A stretch of 46,203 nucleotides of DNA from JAGLTN01 sp023135255 (GCA_030639495.1 DAOWCP010000006.1:1-46203); one strand, 5' to 3'. Positions 8,664 to 16,663 are shown, numbered from the stretch's first letter. Made by a program: numbers and translations. The notes: generated by a model from the letters alone, not told the origin.

Positions 8664-9575
8664 ATGGCTGATAAAAAAATATCAAGACGTAAATTTATGC
8701 AAGGGACTGCAGCTTCGATGTTGGCCGGGCCTGCGATTTGTCAGGCAAGTACGGTAAAAAGCTTTCGTGTCAAAAAGTATGAGCCTTTCTCATTTGTCGT
8801 AATGGCTGATCCGCAACTATTTATGAATGGGGAAACTTTTTCAACCAATAGGCTTATCCAGGCGGTTTCACATCTTAATCAGCTATTGCCGCCATTTGTG
8901 ATAGTTTGCGGAGACCTGACGGATAGGGCTTATAACAACTATGGTGTTATACACGAGACAGAGGTTTACTTTAATAAATTCTCTCAGATGAACAGCCTGG
9001 TTAAAAGATATGACGTTGCGGGCAATCACGATATTGGAACACCGCCAACTTATGGATCAATCGCATGGTATGAGCAGCGTTTTGCACCAATATGGTATTC
9101 ATTTATCTATCGCAATAATCTGTTTATTATATTGGAATCAGATCTGCTTAAAAATTCGAGCAACATTGAAGAGTTGGCAAATCAACAAATGGCTTGGCTT
9201 GAAGACGAACTCAAGAAATCATCACAGACAAAATTCTGTAACATAATGCTGTTTATGCACCACCCTTTGTGTCTTAGCAGTGTCACAGAGGCTGAACAAT
9301 ATTTCAATATAGGGCCTGTAAAACGACAGGAAATACTTGGTCTGTGTCATCAATACAACGTCAAAGCTGTTTTCAATGGCCATTACCATAATACTGCCTA
9401 TGTAAACGATAACGGTCTGGAAATAATCACCTCAACCGCAAGCAGCAATGCTTTTAATGAAGCAACTGATCCGGCAGGGTTAAGGCTTGTGGATGTTTAT
9501 GAAGATCATATCGTGCATACATTTTATGGCTATGATGTGATGCCGACGTCGCTTGCTTTTCCGGTTTACACCTGA
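8664..9575 (+). CDS. Tat-exported metallophosphoesterase, copy 2
   Basis: 303 residues, paralogue of the preceding gene, with the same Tat signal and the motifs MADPQ, CGDLTD, GNHD, MHH and NGHYH. Differences gather around residues 85-105, 160-180 and 205-220, loops that may shape the substrate pocket, while the metal ligands are unchanged; this suggests divergence of specificity rather than decay. The leader (AAAAATATGGCTGAT) and the sequence after the stop are also duplicated. Unlike copy 1, its 3' flank carries an inserted copy of the window's 100-bp repeat. The next gene downstream is convergent. Confidence 0.85.
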   Translation: MADKKISRRKFMQGTAASMLAGPAICQASTVKSFRVKKYEPFSFVVMADPQLFMNGETFSTNRLIQAVSHLNQLLPPFVIVCGDLTDRAYNNYGVIHETEVYFNKFSQMNSLVKRYDVAGNHDIGTPPTYGSIAWYEQRFAPIWYSFIYRNNLFIILESDLLKNSSNIEELANQQMAWLEDELKKSSQTKFCNIMLFMHHPLCLSSVTEAEQYFNIGPVKRQEILGLCHQYNVKAVFNGHYHNTAYVNDNGLEIITSTASSNAFNEATDPAGLRLVDVYEDHIVHTFYGYDVMPTSLAFPVYT

Positions 9576-9584
9576 GGACTTAGC

Positions 9585-9686
9585 TATACTGATCCCAATT
9601 GAATTTTACCGTTTATCCGCGGGTAAATAACTTAAAAATAACAAATTACGGATTTATTCGCGGACGTTTCTTACCCTGAAGGGTAT
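9585..9686 (+). repeat. Copy 1 of the ~100-bp hairpin repeat (filled site)
   Basis: Starts TATACTGATCCC and ends AGGGTAT. Internal pairing: CCGCG (9617-9621) with CGCGG (9659-9663), directly continued by GGTAAAT with ATTTATT (two G-U pairs), giving 12 stacked pairs. A terminal ACCCT-GA-AGGGT hairpin closes the unit. Ten bases after the stop of phosphoesterase copy 2. The matching position behind copy 1 (near 8600) lacks about 99 bases, holding only four others, so this unit was inserted after the gene duplication. Confidence 0.92.
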
Positions 9687-9759
9687 TTTTCCTGAAGCTG
9701 TCAATATCTTAAGTGCCTTTACTGGTGCCGATGAAACCTATTCCAAAATCGGTCATTTT

Positions 9760-10599
9760 TTAAATAACCTCAAGCCTGCGAAGAATTGCTCTTGCCCAGC
9801 GCCTGCTGCGAAGCTGTGCGCAAATAAGTAGTAGCAACACCAACAACCAGTACCCAACAAAACGTAAATAGTAAAACGACATGGAGAATATATCTGCGGT
9901 TTTACACTCAGCATAGCCTTTCATTAACTGCTCTGATGAAAATATAAAACCACTGACCATAGACCCAAACATATTTTGCCAGGGCAAAAGAAATACGCAC
10001 ATGAAAAATGAGCAAAAGAATGCCCTGCTGATATGATTTATCCCGCCTAATCTCCCAAGCAATGACACATTCAGAGTAAACAGCAATGTAAGACTATATA
10101 AAAGTGCAGCAATAATAAGTATGAAATTAACAAACCGCAGGATTTTTTGAATCTGATTGGCTGTAACTTTAACAGGTATCTCAAATTGTTTTTCTTCTGA
10201 AGCTTTTTCAATCGCCTCCGCCTGGTTAGGCTCGGCAACTACGTTTTTGGCTGCCGTTGAAATATCTTCGGGAACTTCAAGACCTGCTGCTTTTAATTCA
10301 TCCACTTCATCGGTTTCAGCTTTTACAATTTCTGTCGCCTTTTCAACAGCAGGCTCTGTTGCGGGAGAATCCTGTTTATCATTGCCAACTTCAATATCAC
10401 ATTCAGCAACTACCGGCTGAGCATTATCTTCACAAGTCTGGACACAGCCGGTATCGACCAGCCAGAAGATGCCCTGCAGCATCAGCAGGCAAATCAAAAC
10501 TATTATAAAAAACAGGTTTTTCCACCCCTTAAAAACCTCAACCGCCTCCAAACAATCCGTCGTATCAATTAAGTTTGGTCTGGTTTGGTTCTCACTCAT
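9760..10599 (-). CDS. Multi-span membrane protein of unknown function
   Basis: 279 residues. One transmembrane helix near the N-terminus (about 28-50), then an acidic, low-complexity stretch rich in Glu/Ala/Val (about 55-145) that is probably extracytoplasmic, then about four more helices and a very basic tail (SRRWARAILRRLEVI). The start at 10599 has a good ribosome site (AGGAGA); a longer frame to 10653 lacks one. I do not recognise a family. It is transcribed towards the phosphoesterase cluster; a repeat copy sits upstream of its start. Confidence 0.65.
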   Translation of the reverse strand: MSENQTRPNLIDTTDCLEAVEVFKGWKNLFFIIVLICLLMLQGIFWLVDTGCVQTCEDNAQPVVAECDIEVGNDKQDSPATEPAVEKATEIVKAETDEVDELKAAGLEVPEDISTAAKNVVAEPNQAEAIEKASEEKQFEIPVKVTANQIQKILRFVNFILIIAALLYSLTLLFTLNVSLLGRLGGINHISRAFFCSFFMCVFLLPWQNMFGSMVSGFIFSSEQLMKGYAECKTADIFSMSFYYLRFVGYWLLVLLLLICAQLRSRRWARAILRRLEVI

Positions 10600-10699
10600 T
10601 TTCGATTCTCCTAATCCGGGTAAATGACGATCTAACAACAAATCATCTTTCATAATTCTATTGCCTAAAACTAACTGCTTATATTATCTTCGACCATTA

Positions 10700-10803
10700 T
10701 ATACTGATCGCAATTGAATTTCACCGTTTATCCGCGGGTAACTAATTCAAAAATAACAAGTTACGGATTTATTCGCGGGCATTTCTTAGCCTTTAAGGGT
10801 ATA
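10700..10803 (+). repeat. Copy 2 of the ~100-bp hairpin repeat
   Basis: Starts TATACTGATCGCAATTG, contains the CCGCG...CGCGG core with an AAGTTACGG arm, and ends CCTTTAAGGGTATA. It lies between two minus-strand genes and is therefore antisense to their transcription, the only copy without a plus-strand neighbour. Some inner pairs are weakened (GGTAACT instead of GGTAAAT). Confidence 0.9.
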
Positions 10804-10902
10804 TTATTATTCCACAAGAGGTTATGTGCAAGTAATTTATTTAACTTTGAGATATAATATTAAAATCCGATAATAACAGCTTCTGGGTGTGAAAATGGGG
10901 TG

Positions 10903-11391
10903 TTATGCTGAATTTGCTACTTTTTGCCTGAGAATATCTATTTTTTCTTCGATCTGGTGAGCCATTCTGCTGTTAGGAAATTCGTACATTACCTGATGAC
11001 CAACCTGCAAAGCTCTAAGCCATTGTTTATATGATACCGCCTTCGAAAATTCAGATGCCAACTCATCAAGCTTTTTCTCGAAAAGCCTCTTAACGGTATT
11101 TTGCAACGACAGACCTTCTTTGGGGGTTAGATAATTATCAAGTTCCCTAAGGATTGCCAGGCTCCGGTCTATTTCTCCTCTGCTGAGAGCTTGCTTCCAT
11201 TTTCCAAGAAGCTCTTTTTTGCGAAATCTCATTGCCTGACGCAGCTTATGCCTCATGGCCTGGGCGCTTTCATTCTCAATATCAGCATCAATCAAACGCT
11301 CTATTGTCTGATGGGCTTTAATCCACTGATAGTCTTCAAACAACTGGTCTATATAAGCAATTACACGCTCATGCCTGTGCTGTTTTGTCAC
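10903..11391 (-). CDS. Helical TPR-like protein of unknown function
   Basis: 162 residues, all predicted helix, with repeated pairs of about 34 residues that look like tetratricopeptide units (for example YIDQLFEDYQWIKAHQTIERLIDAD and WLRALQVGHQVMYEFPNSRMAHQIEEKID). No signal peptide or membrane helix, so probably cytoplasmic; such folds act as protein-binding scaffolds. The 3' end is followed by an A/T-rich stretch and a repeat copy. The start is the first ATG in the frame; no strong ribosome site is seen. Partner unknown. Confidence 0.6.
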   Translation of the reverse strand: MTKQHRHERVIAYIDQLFEDYQWIKAHQTIERLIDADIENESAQAMRHKLRQAMRFRKKELLGKWKQALSRGEIDRSLAILRELDNYLTPKEGLSLQNTVKRLFEKKLDELASEFSKAVSYKQWLRALQVGHQVMYEFPNSRMAHQIEEKIDILRQKVANSA

Positions 11392-11532
11392 ATCAATTCT
11401 ATGCGGAAAAACACTAATCCTTCTATCCTTTCAACCAATCCGGCATCATCAAATCAAAAAGCTCTCACTATAAGTGTAGGATAACGGTGTTATGTTACGC
11501 GTTTTTTTTATATTTTTAAAAAATTTTTGCGC

Positions 11533-11570
11533 AAAAAGAAAAGGCTGGAACCTTGGCGAATTCCAGCCTT
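11533..11570 (-). terminator. Intrinsic terminator of the small-RNA candidate
   Basis: Ten perfect pairs (AAGGCTGGAA with TTCCAGCCTT) around a ten-base loop, followed on the minus strand by TTTTCTTTTTG. Confidence 0.75.
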
Positions 11571-11670
11571 GTTGTGAGACAGACTAACAAAAAATATATA
11601 ACAAGTTTATAAAAAATCTTTTCCGTCTCACAAGATCAAAATGTATCTAAAGAAAAGACCGTATTTTTAT
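11533..11670 (-). ncRNA. Candidate small RNA with own promoter and terminator
   Basis: In the 386-base gap between the cupin and TPR-like genes, the minus strand carries promoter hexamers (separate entry), then about 138 bases with no credible coding frame. Near the centre TTGTGAGAC pairs with GTCTCACAA over a 44-base A/T-rich loop. Immediately after comes a ten-pair stem AAGGCTGGAA/TTCCAGCCTT followed by TTTTCTTTTT. Promoter, closed stem and terminator in register suggest a discrete transcript. It could instead be the long 3' leader region of the TPR-like mRNA. The remaining bases to 11391 show only A/T-rich sequence. Confidence 0.5.
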
Positions 11671-11676
11671 AATGTC

Positions 11677-11704
11677 ATTATAACCTAATCAAAAGCTATT
11701 GCAA
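11677..11704 (-). promoter_or_regulatory. Promoter of the small-RNA candidate
   Basis: On the minus strand TTGCAA (11704-11699), 16-base spacer, perfect TATAAT (11682-11677). Confidence 0.55.
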
Positions 11705-11777
11705 GCATTTTTTGCTGATTTTATTGTTTTTTTTGTTATTTTTTTATTTATCGCGTTTTTTAGCTTTTAAATGGCGA

Positions 11778-12110
11778 TTATTCAGTTTTAGCAGGGGCAA
11801 CACAATAAATATAAATTAATGGCTCAGAGCCTGTATTTTCAATATTATGCACAGTATGAGGCGGAATATATGATATTTTGCCCACTGAGACGGGGTAAGA
11901 CTTCTTTTCGTCACCTATATACGCGATTCCGGCACCTGCGAGAAAAACCAGCTGTTCTTCGTGTTGTTCAGTACTGTGCACACCGCAACACTCACCAGGC
12001 TTTAAATATACCCTGCCTGAGCGCATCCCACAGGTTTGAGGAGCTCCGCCAAGCAGTCTCTGATAATCAGGCTCGTTGTTAAGCTCTATTATTACAGGTT
12101 CGTTAGCCAT
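11778..12110 (-). CDS. Small cupin-domain protein
   Basis: 110 residues forming a single conserved cupin barrel: metal-site motif HSTEQHEEQLVFLAGAG in the first half and IPPHTVHNIENTG in the second, with the usual His/Glu/His pattern. Cytoplasmic; such single-domain cupins act as small metal-dependent enzymes or sugar/metal sensors, and no substrate can be named. The start at 12110 has a good AAAGGAA site; the longer frame does not. It is divergent from the OB-fold/dockerin gene, with the two -35 boxes only 10 bases apart, so the pair may share control. Confidence 0.8.
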   Translation of the reverse strand: MANEPVIIELNNEPDYQRLLGGAPQTCGMRSGRVYLKPGECCGVHSTEQHEEQLVFLAGAGIAYIGDEKKSYPVSVGKISYIPPHTVHNIENTGSEPLIYIYCVAPAKTE

Positions 12111-12151
12111 CAATAATTCCTTTGAGAACAAATTTAAAATTACAGTGGCCA

Positions 12152-12181
12152 ATTAAACATGATTTATCCCGGCTGTGTCAA
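12152..12181 (-). promoter_or_regulatory. Promoter of the cupin gene
   Basis: Perfect TTGACA (12181-12176 on the minus strand), 18-base spacer, TTTAAT (12157-12152), about 40 bases ahead of the cupin start. Confidence 0.55.
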
Positions 12182-12188
12182 TATAAAT

Positions 12189-12228
12189 CTCTTGACTTGG
12201 TAGCACGAATTTGATATTTTTATGCGCA
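12189..12228 (+). promoter_or_regulatory. Conserved 40-bp promoter element, copy A
   Basis: Holds TTGACT (12192-12197), a 17-base spacer and TATTTT (12215-12220). The whole stretch from CTCTTGACTTGGTAGCAC through TTTTATGCGCA is 38/40 identical to 16594-16633, including the spacer, which promoters do not normally conserve. That points to a shared regulator site. It drives the OB-fold/dockerin gene and probably the pseudopilin/ABC operon. Confidence 0.75.
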
Positions 12229-12277
12229 AACTGATATAAACCAATAGTAATTTTTAATTCAGAAAGGAACAGTGGCG

Positions 12278-13273
12278 ATGATGTTGGTTAATAGAAAAAT
12301 GGTTTTAATTTTTGTAGTACTGGTAATGTTTACTAATTTTGCATCGGCAGATACTAACTGGCAGATTCAGTCAGTTAATTTAGAAACCGGTGAACCCAAT
12401 CATCCGGATTTGACCACTAGCAATAAAGTGACAGTTGAAGGTATCATTCTTAATAACCCCAGTTTTATGCTTGATGCTGAGCCTGATGAAAATTCAGCTG
12501 GTATTGGCGGACAGTGGCAGATATATATTCAAGGCGACGGCAACGACCATGCGGGAACGGCTGTGTGGATGGGACAGGTTTACGACCATGTCTGGGGCGG
12601 TGACGGAACTTATACAAATGAACAATGGCTGGCTGAAATATATGCGTTGAGCCACGACCCGACAACAGGATATGAATTTTCAGCTGGTGACAAGGTCAGA
12701 GTAACTGGTCTTTTAAAATATTATAACGGCAAGACTAATATTAATGAACGCCACAGCACTGAAGAAGATAACGATATAATTATCGAATTGGTGGAACCGG
12801 CAGTCGGTTTGCCGCAGGGGCAGGTAATAACTCTTTCTAATGTTAAAGACGTTAATAACAATGATATTTTTGATGCGACAAGGCTTAGCGGCGGCGAATA
12901 TTATCAGAGCCAACTTGTCAGAATCAATAATGTCAGCTTCGTAGAAGAAAACTGGGGCCCGGGCAATGCTGCACTAATAACAGATTCAACAGGCAGAACC
13001 TTGCCGATCAGATATGGTTTGGGTTCCGGCTTCAACAGGGCCTGCAATCTTGCAGAAGAATTCGACGTAATTGGAATCTTTGACCAGGAAGGTGCCTACA
13101 GACTTTGGGTTTGTAATTATGACGGAAACGGATTAGTGCTTACAGACAGAGGTTCAAAGTATAATCTGCCAGGTGAAGTTACCGGCGACGGGAAAGTTGA
13201 TTTCAGAGACCTGGCGGAACTTGCGGAAAATTGGTTAAAATGCATTCCGGGTTCAGATGGATGTAATGATTAA
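12278..13273 (+). CDS. Secreted OB-fold-like protein with C-terminal dockerin repeat
   Basis: 331 residues. Signal peptide (about 1-25, FASA). Two beta-barrel-like stretches follow that resemble OB-fold domains of secreted nuclease accessory proteins (KVTVEGIILNNPSF..., DKVRVTGLLKYYNGKTNI, then QLVRINNVSFVEENW...LPIRYG). A single dockerin-like repeat (GEVTGDGKVDFRDLAELAENWL) closes the protein. The ATG at 12278 is preferred over GTG 12272 because the AAAGGAAC site is then well spaced. It stands first in a block of metal-transport genes and shares their promoter element, suggesting a role in metal or ligand capture at the cell surface (inference). No catalytic motif is seen. Confidence 0.7.
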   Translation: MMLVNRKMVLIFVVLVMFTNFASADTNWQIQSVNLETGEPNHPDLTTSNKVTVEGIILNNPSFMLDAEPDENSAGIGGQWQIYIQGDGNDHAGTAVWMGQVYDHVWGGDGTYTNEQWLAEIYALSHDPTTGYEFSAGDKVRVTGLLKYYNGKTNINERHSTEEDNDIIIELVEPAVGLPQGQVITLSNVKDVNNNDIFDATRLSGGEYYQSQLVRINNVSFVEENWGPGNAALITDSTGRTLPIRYGLGSGFNRACNLAEEFDVIGIFDQEGAYRLWVCNYDGNGLVLTDRGSKYNLPGEVTGDGKVDFRDLAELAENWLKCIPGSDGCND

Positions 13274-13275
13274 AA

Positions 13276-13380
13276 TATACTGATCCCAATTGAATTTTTC
13301 TGTTTATCCGCGGGTAAATAACTTGAAAATAAGAAGTTATGGATTTGTTCGCGAATACTTACTACCCTTTAAGGGTATAT
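13276..13380 (+). repeat. Copy 3 of the ~100-bp hairpin repeat
   Basis: Begins TATACTGATCCC two bases after the stop of the OB-fold gene and ends CCCTTTAAGGGTATAT, 22 bases ahead of the pseudopilin start. In the inner helix one A is replaced by G, keeping a U-G pair. It fills almost all of the gap between two genes that otherwise look like one operon. Confidence 0.92.
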
Positions 13381-13402
13381 TTAATCTTTTAATAAAAATT
13401 GT

Positions 13403-14071
13403 ATGGTAAAAAAAGGCTTTAGTTTAGTTGAGCTGCTTGTTGTTATTGCGATAATCGCTTTGCTGATGGGGATACTTTGCCCGGCATTGCTAAGGGCACG
13501 TCAGCAGGCAAAAATCGTCGTGGTAAACGCTGAACTAAGTCAAATCGCCTTGGCACTGGAAAGCTACAGCTTTGATAACAACGATCTTTTCCCCCCAACG
13601 AGGGCAGACTGCAACCCCCAGGCTCGCAAACATGTTTTTGCGTTGCCGAAAGAATTAGTAAAAAGCGGATACTTGACGATGGGTCAGGAAGGCAATGTCA
13701 CTTATGCTAAGATTCATGACAGGTACTGGAAAGAGGTAGCATATAAGTATATTGCTGTCGGCCCTTTGTATGATTATACCGGAACACCTTTAAATAATCA
13801 GTATTTATATATTCCAAAAACATTTCCAACCAGTGAAATTGGACCTTTGGTCAAATATAAAAACACTAAAGAGTCACCAATATCATGGGTAATCTTCAGC
13901 GTTGGGCCAAGGTTTGACAAAAACAGTCTTGAGGAAAAAGGATTCGATCTTAAAGGCGGTTTCCCTGTACTGGACAAGTTTCAATACTCTCAAAAAACAA
14001 AGTCCGGCATAATCACGAGAATGCGTCTTAATAAAAATGGTCACCATATAGGAACATTTGCCCACAGATGA
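13403..14071 (+). CDS. Pseudopilin-like protein coupled to the metal ABC genes
   Basis: 222 residues. The prepilin signature GFSLVELLVVIAIIALLMG at residues 5-23 is cut by a prepilin peptidase after the Gly and leaves a hydrophobic N-terminal helix; residue +5 is Glu as usual. The rest is a small globular domain with no clear family. The stop overlaps the start of the metal-binding lipoprotein by ATGA, so the two are translationally coupled. A pilin-like protein inside a metal-uptake operon is unusual; it might help deliver metal or a metal carrier across the cell envelope (inference). No pilus assembly gene is nearby. Confidence 0.82.
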   Translation: MVKKGFSLVELLVVIAIIALLMGILCPALLRARQQAKIVVVNAELSQIALALESYSFDNNDLFPPTRADCNPQARKHVFALPKELVKSGYLTMGQEGNVTYAKIHDRYWKEVAYKYIAVGPLYDYTGTPLNNQYLYIPKTFPTSEIGPLVKYKNTKESPISWVIFSVGPRFDKNSLEEKGFDLKGGFPVLDKFQYSQKTKSGIITRMRLNKNGHHIGTFAHR

Positions 14072-14883
14072 AACAACTACAATTTGCTAATCTAATGATA
14101 CTATCTGTTTTTTTAGCTTTTACCGGCTGCGATAAAATAAATGATAACGAAAACACCGCTGAAATCGCTGTTACTAATACTTATATCCGAAGTGCTGTGC
14201 AGGATTTCTTAGGCAATGATAAAAGTATTTTCTGTTTAACTTCACCTGGGATGTGTCCGGGGCATTTCGATGTTTCGCCGGGACAGCTCACAAAACTTTG
14301 TAAATGTAAGATGCTTTTATATTTTGACTGGCAAGAGGCAATAGAAAAATCAATGGTCAGGGTTAAGCAGCACGGCGTGGAGTTTTACGCGGTATCAGCT
14401 TTGCCGGGGATGTGTCTGCCAAGCAGTTATTTGCAGACATGCAAAGATACATTTGAAGCTTTATTAAAAGCTTACCCAGCAGAAAAAGATAACCTGACTA
14501 AAAAGATGGAAGCGATAAAGCAAAGACTTACTACGTTGGAAAAGCAAATCGGTGAAAAAATAACTCAGGCTAAGCTGAAAGGCGAAAAAGTAGTATGCTC
14601 GCGTCATCAGGAGCTGTTTGCAAAATCCCTTGGGCTTGATGTTGTTGCAACGTTTGCGGGGGTTGATACTGAGTCAATAAGTAATATACAGCAAAGCCTT
14701 GACAAGACTAAGGAACAAACAATAAGATTCGTTATCGCTAATAAGCAGGAAGGAACCGCTTTGGCAAAAGCATTGGCTGACAGACTTGGCGGGGAAGTCA
14801 TAGTATTCAGCAATTTTCCTGAGACAAATTATGATGAGCTTATCAGTGCTAATTTAAACCAGCTGCTGGAGAGAGTCCAATGA
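14068..14883 (+). CDS. Metal ABC transporter substrate-binding lipoprotein, Cys-rich ZnuA-like
   Basis: 271 residues. Lipoprotein signal with lipobox FTGC (Cys21). The two-lobed ZnuA/TroA layout with a long connecting helix (about 130-170) is recognisable, and GHFDVSP at 65-71 fits the first metal-ligand motif. The other ZnuA His ligands are not where expected; instead there are Cys residues at 56, 63, 78, 80, 116, 125 and 177, and a PGMC motif occurs twice. This may shift preference to a thiol-loving metal; which one cannot be told. Starts inside the pseudopilin stop and ends inside the ATPase start (ATGA overlaps), so it is part of one operon. Confidence 0.82.
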   Translation: MKQLQFANLMILSVFLAFTGCDKINDNENTAEIAVTNTYIRSAVQDFLGNDKSIFCLTSPGMCPGHFDVSPGQLTKLCKCKMLLYFDWQEAIEKSMVRVKQHGVEFYAVSALPGMCLPSSYLQTCKDTFEALLKAYPAEKDNLTKKMEAIKQRLTTLEKQIGEKITQAKLKGEKVVCSRHQELFAKSLGLDVVATFAGVDTESISNIQQSLDKTKEQTIRFVIANKQEGTALAKALADRLGGEVIVFSNFPETNYDELISANLNQLLERVQ

Positions 14884-15674
14884 AAGCTGTGTCCTTGAAA
14901 ATATCACAGGTGCAAGTTGCTGCTGGTGGGAGAAAGATACTTGATGTTGGAGAACTTAACATCGGCTCTGGAGAATTTATCGCGATAACAGGGACAAACG
15001 GTGCGGGCAAGAGTACGCTTATGAAAGTTTGCTGCGGGCTGATAAAGCCGAATCAAGGCTCGGTAGTATTTAACGATATTGATATATATAAGGCGACAGG
15101 GTGGAGGCAGAGTAATCTTCGAAAACATATAGGCTATATTCCACAGTCCGCTGAATATAATGCGGAGTTGCCTTTTACTGTTAGCGAAGTAGTTGCGATG
15201 GGGCCGACAGCTTCAAAACCTTTGTTGCGACGGCTAAACAGCAATGACCGTGAAACCATTGACTACTGGATCGGTCAGGTTGGACTTTCGGACAGAAAGA
15301 AACAGACTTTCAGGTCACTTTCCGGAGGCCAGCAGCAGAAAGTTCTTATCGCAAGGGCTATGGCAACAGAGCCTGGTGTTTTAATGTTCGATGAGCCTTG
15401 CAGTAATCTGGATTTTAACTGGAAATACCAGATAACAGAAATGATCGACAAGCTTTACCAGACCAACAAGATGACGGTTTTGATGGTTTGCCATGAGATC
15501 AACCTTTTGCCTCAAAGCTGCAACAGGGTCATACTTCTGCATGATGGTAAGGTTGTTGCCGATGGCGATAAAGAAAAAGTGATTAATTCGCAGGCTATCA
15601 GGGATGCGTATCAATGCGAAATGGAAACAGTAAAAATCGGCGGCAGGGATTATATTATTAATAAAGGTATTTAA
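14880..15674 (+). CDS. znuC: Metal ABC transporter ATP-binding protein (ZnuC/MntB type)
   Basis: 264 residues, the usual length of the family. Walker A GTNGAGKST (38-46), signature LSGGQQQK (147-154), Walker B VLMFDEP (167-173) and the switch His in CHE are all present. It powers uptake through the permease encoded next. Start overlaps the stop of the binding protein (ATGA). It belongs to the ABC subgroup that imports Zn, Mn or Fe; the exact metal is not set by this subunit, so the symbol is by similarity only. Confidence 0.9.
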   Translation: MKAVSLKISQVQVAAGGRKILDVGELNIGSGEFIAITGTNGAGKSTLMKVCCGLIKPNQGSVVFNDIDIYKATGWRQSNLRKHIGYIPQSAEYNAELPFTVSEVVAMGPTASKPLLRRLNSNDRETIDYWIGQVGLSDRKKQTFRSLSGGQQQKVLIARAMATEPGVLMFDEPCSNLDFNWKYQITEMIDKLYQTNKMTVLMVCHEINLLPQSCNRVILLHDGKVVADGDKEKVINSQAIRDAYQCEMETVKIGGRDYIINKGI

Positions 15675-15681
15675 CTAAGCG

Positions 15682-16482
15682 ATGGATCCTTTTTTTTATT
15701 TAGTGATATATGCGGGCGCAATCGCAGGAGCCAGTTGTGGACTGCTTGGAGTTTACATCGTTGGTATGCGTATGCCTTTTATAGGAACGTGTATCTCACA
15801 TGCTGCAATGGCGGGTACCATCTGGGCTTCGGTTTTGGGAATTAACCCGACAGCTGGAGCTTTGGTAGCTTCGGTAGCGACAGCGGTATCGTTAACCGCT
15901 ATCAAACCCGGCAAAACAAAACTGGATACTAACGTTGGGCTGGCAATATTATTTTCATTGATGCTCGGGCTTACATTTTTAGGGATGGGACTCGTCACCG
16001 GAAGCAGAAGTGAAGTTTTGTCACTGCTTTGGGGCAGTATTTTATATGTGCAAAAAGAAAAAGCGATAGTGATAACAATTTTTGCTTTGATACTTGCGGT
16101 TTTTGTATGGCTTTTTAATAAAGAAATGAAAGTCTTACTTTTCAGCAGGTCGATGGCGCAAGCTACCGGGGTACATAGCGGTTTTGTGTATTGTTCGTTC
16201 CTTGGTCTTTGCGGAATTATCTTAGCAGTCAATCTCCCATTGATCGGCGGGTTGATGATATTCAGTCTGATAACCAATCCAGCTGCTTCTGCCTACCAAT
16301 TGTGCAGGGGACATCGATGGGTAGTGATAATGTCAATCACTTTGGGAGTAGCGACAACAATGATCGGCTTTGGGATATCATATTTCTTCGACCTGCCTAC
16401 AGGTGCATGCATCGTTATCGTCAGCACACTGATCTTCGGAGCAGCGGTTTTGTATCGCAGGGTTATCAATAGCCGAGACTAA
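15682..16482 (+). CDS. znuB: Metal ABC transporter permease (ZnuB/MntC type)
   Basis: 266 residues with about eight membrane helices (hydrophobic blocks from FFYLVIYAGAIAGASCGLLG to IVIVSTLIFGAAVLYRR). It carries family features such as GMRMPFIGTCISHAAMAG near the N-terminus and LIGGLMIFSLITNPAASA, the loop that contacts the ATPase. It follows znuC by seven bases and ends the operon. Expected in the inner membrane as a homodimer. The metal is not fixed by the sequence. Confidence 0.88.
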   Translation: MDPFFYLVIYAGAIAGASCGLLGVYIVGMRMPFIGTCISHAAMAGTIWASVLGINPTAGALVASVATAVSLTAIKPGKTKLDTNVGLAILFSLMLGLTFLGMGLVTGSRSEVLSLLWGSILYVQKEKAIVITIFALILAVFVWLFNKEMKVLLFSRSMAQATGVHSGFVYCSFLGLCGIILAVNLPLIGGLMIFSLITNPAASAYQLCRGHRWVVIMSITLGVATTMIGFGISYFFDLPTGACIVIVSTLIFGAAVLYRRVINSRD

Positions 16483-16593
16483 TTTTATTTCTCTGATACT
16501 AAAGACGGTTTTTGCCGGACATCTGTTGTTCCTTTTAAAATCAAATCTTAATTACGAACAAGTAGACATTATTAATAGTTACGAGGTCTATTA

Positions 16594-16633
16594 CTCTTGA
16601 CTTGGTAGCACTAATTTGATACTTTTATGCGCA
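16594..16633 (+). promoter_or_regulatory. Conserved 40-bp promoter element, copy B
   Basis: TTGACT (16597-16602), 17-base spacer, TACTTT (16620-16625). It is 38/40 identical to 12189-12228 over the hexamers, the spacer (TGGTAGCAC.AATTTGATA) and the palindromic TGCGCA. It drives the NicO-like permease gene and ties it to the upstream block. Confidence 0.75.
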
Positions 16634-16663
16634 TATTGTTGTAATTTATAAAGGTAATTGATT

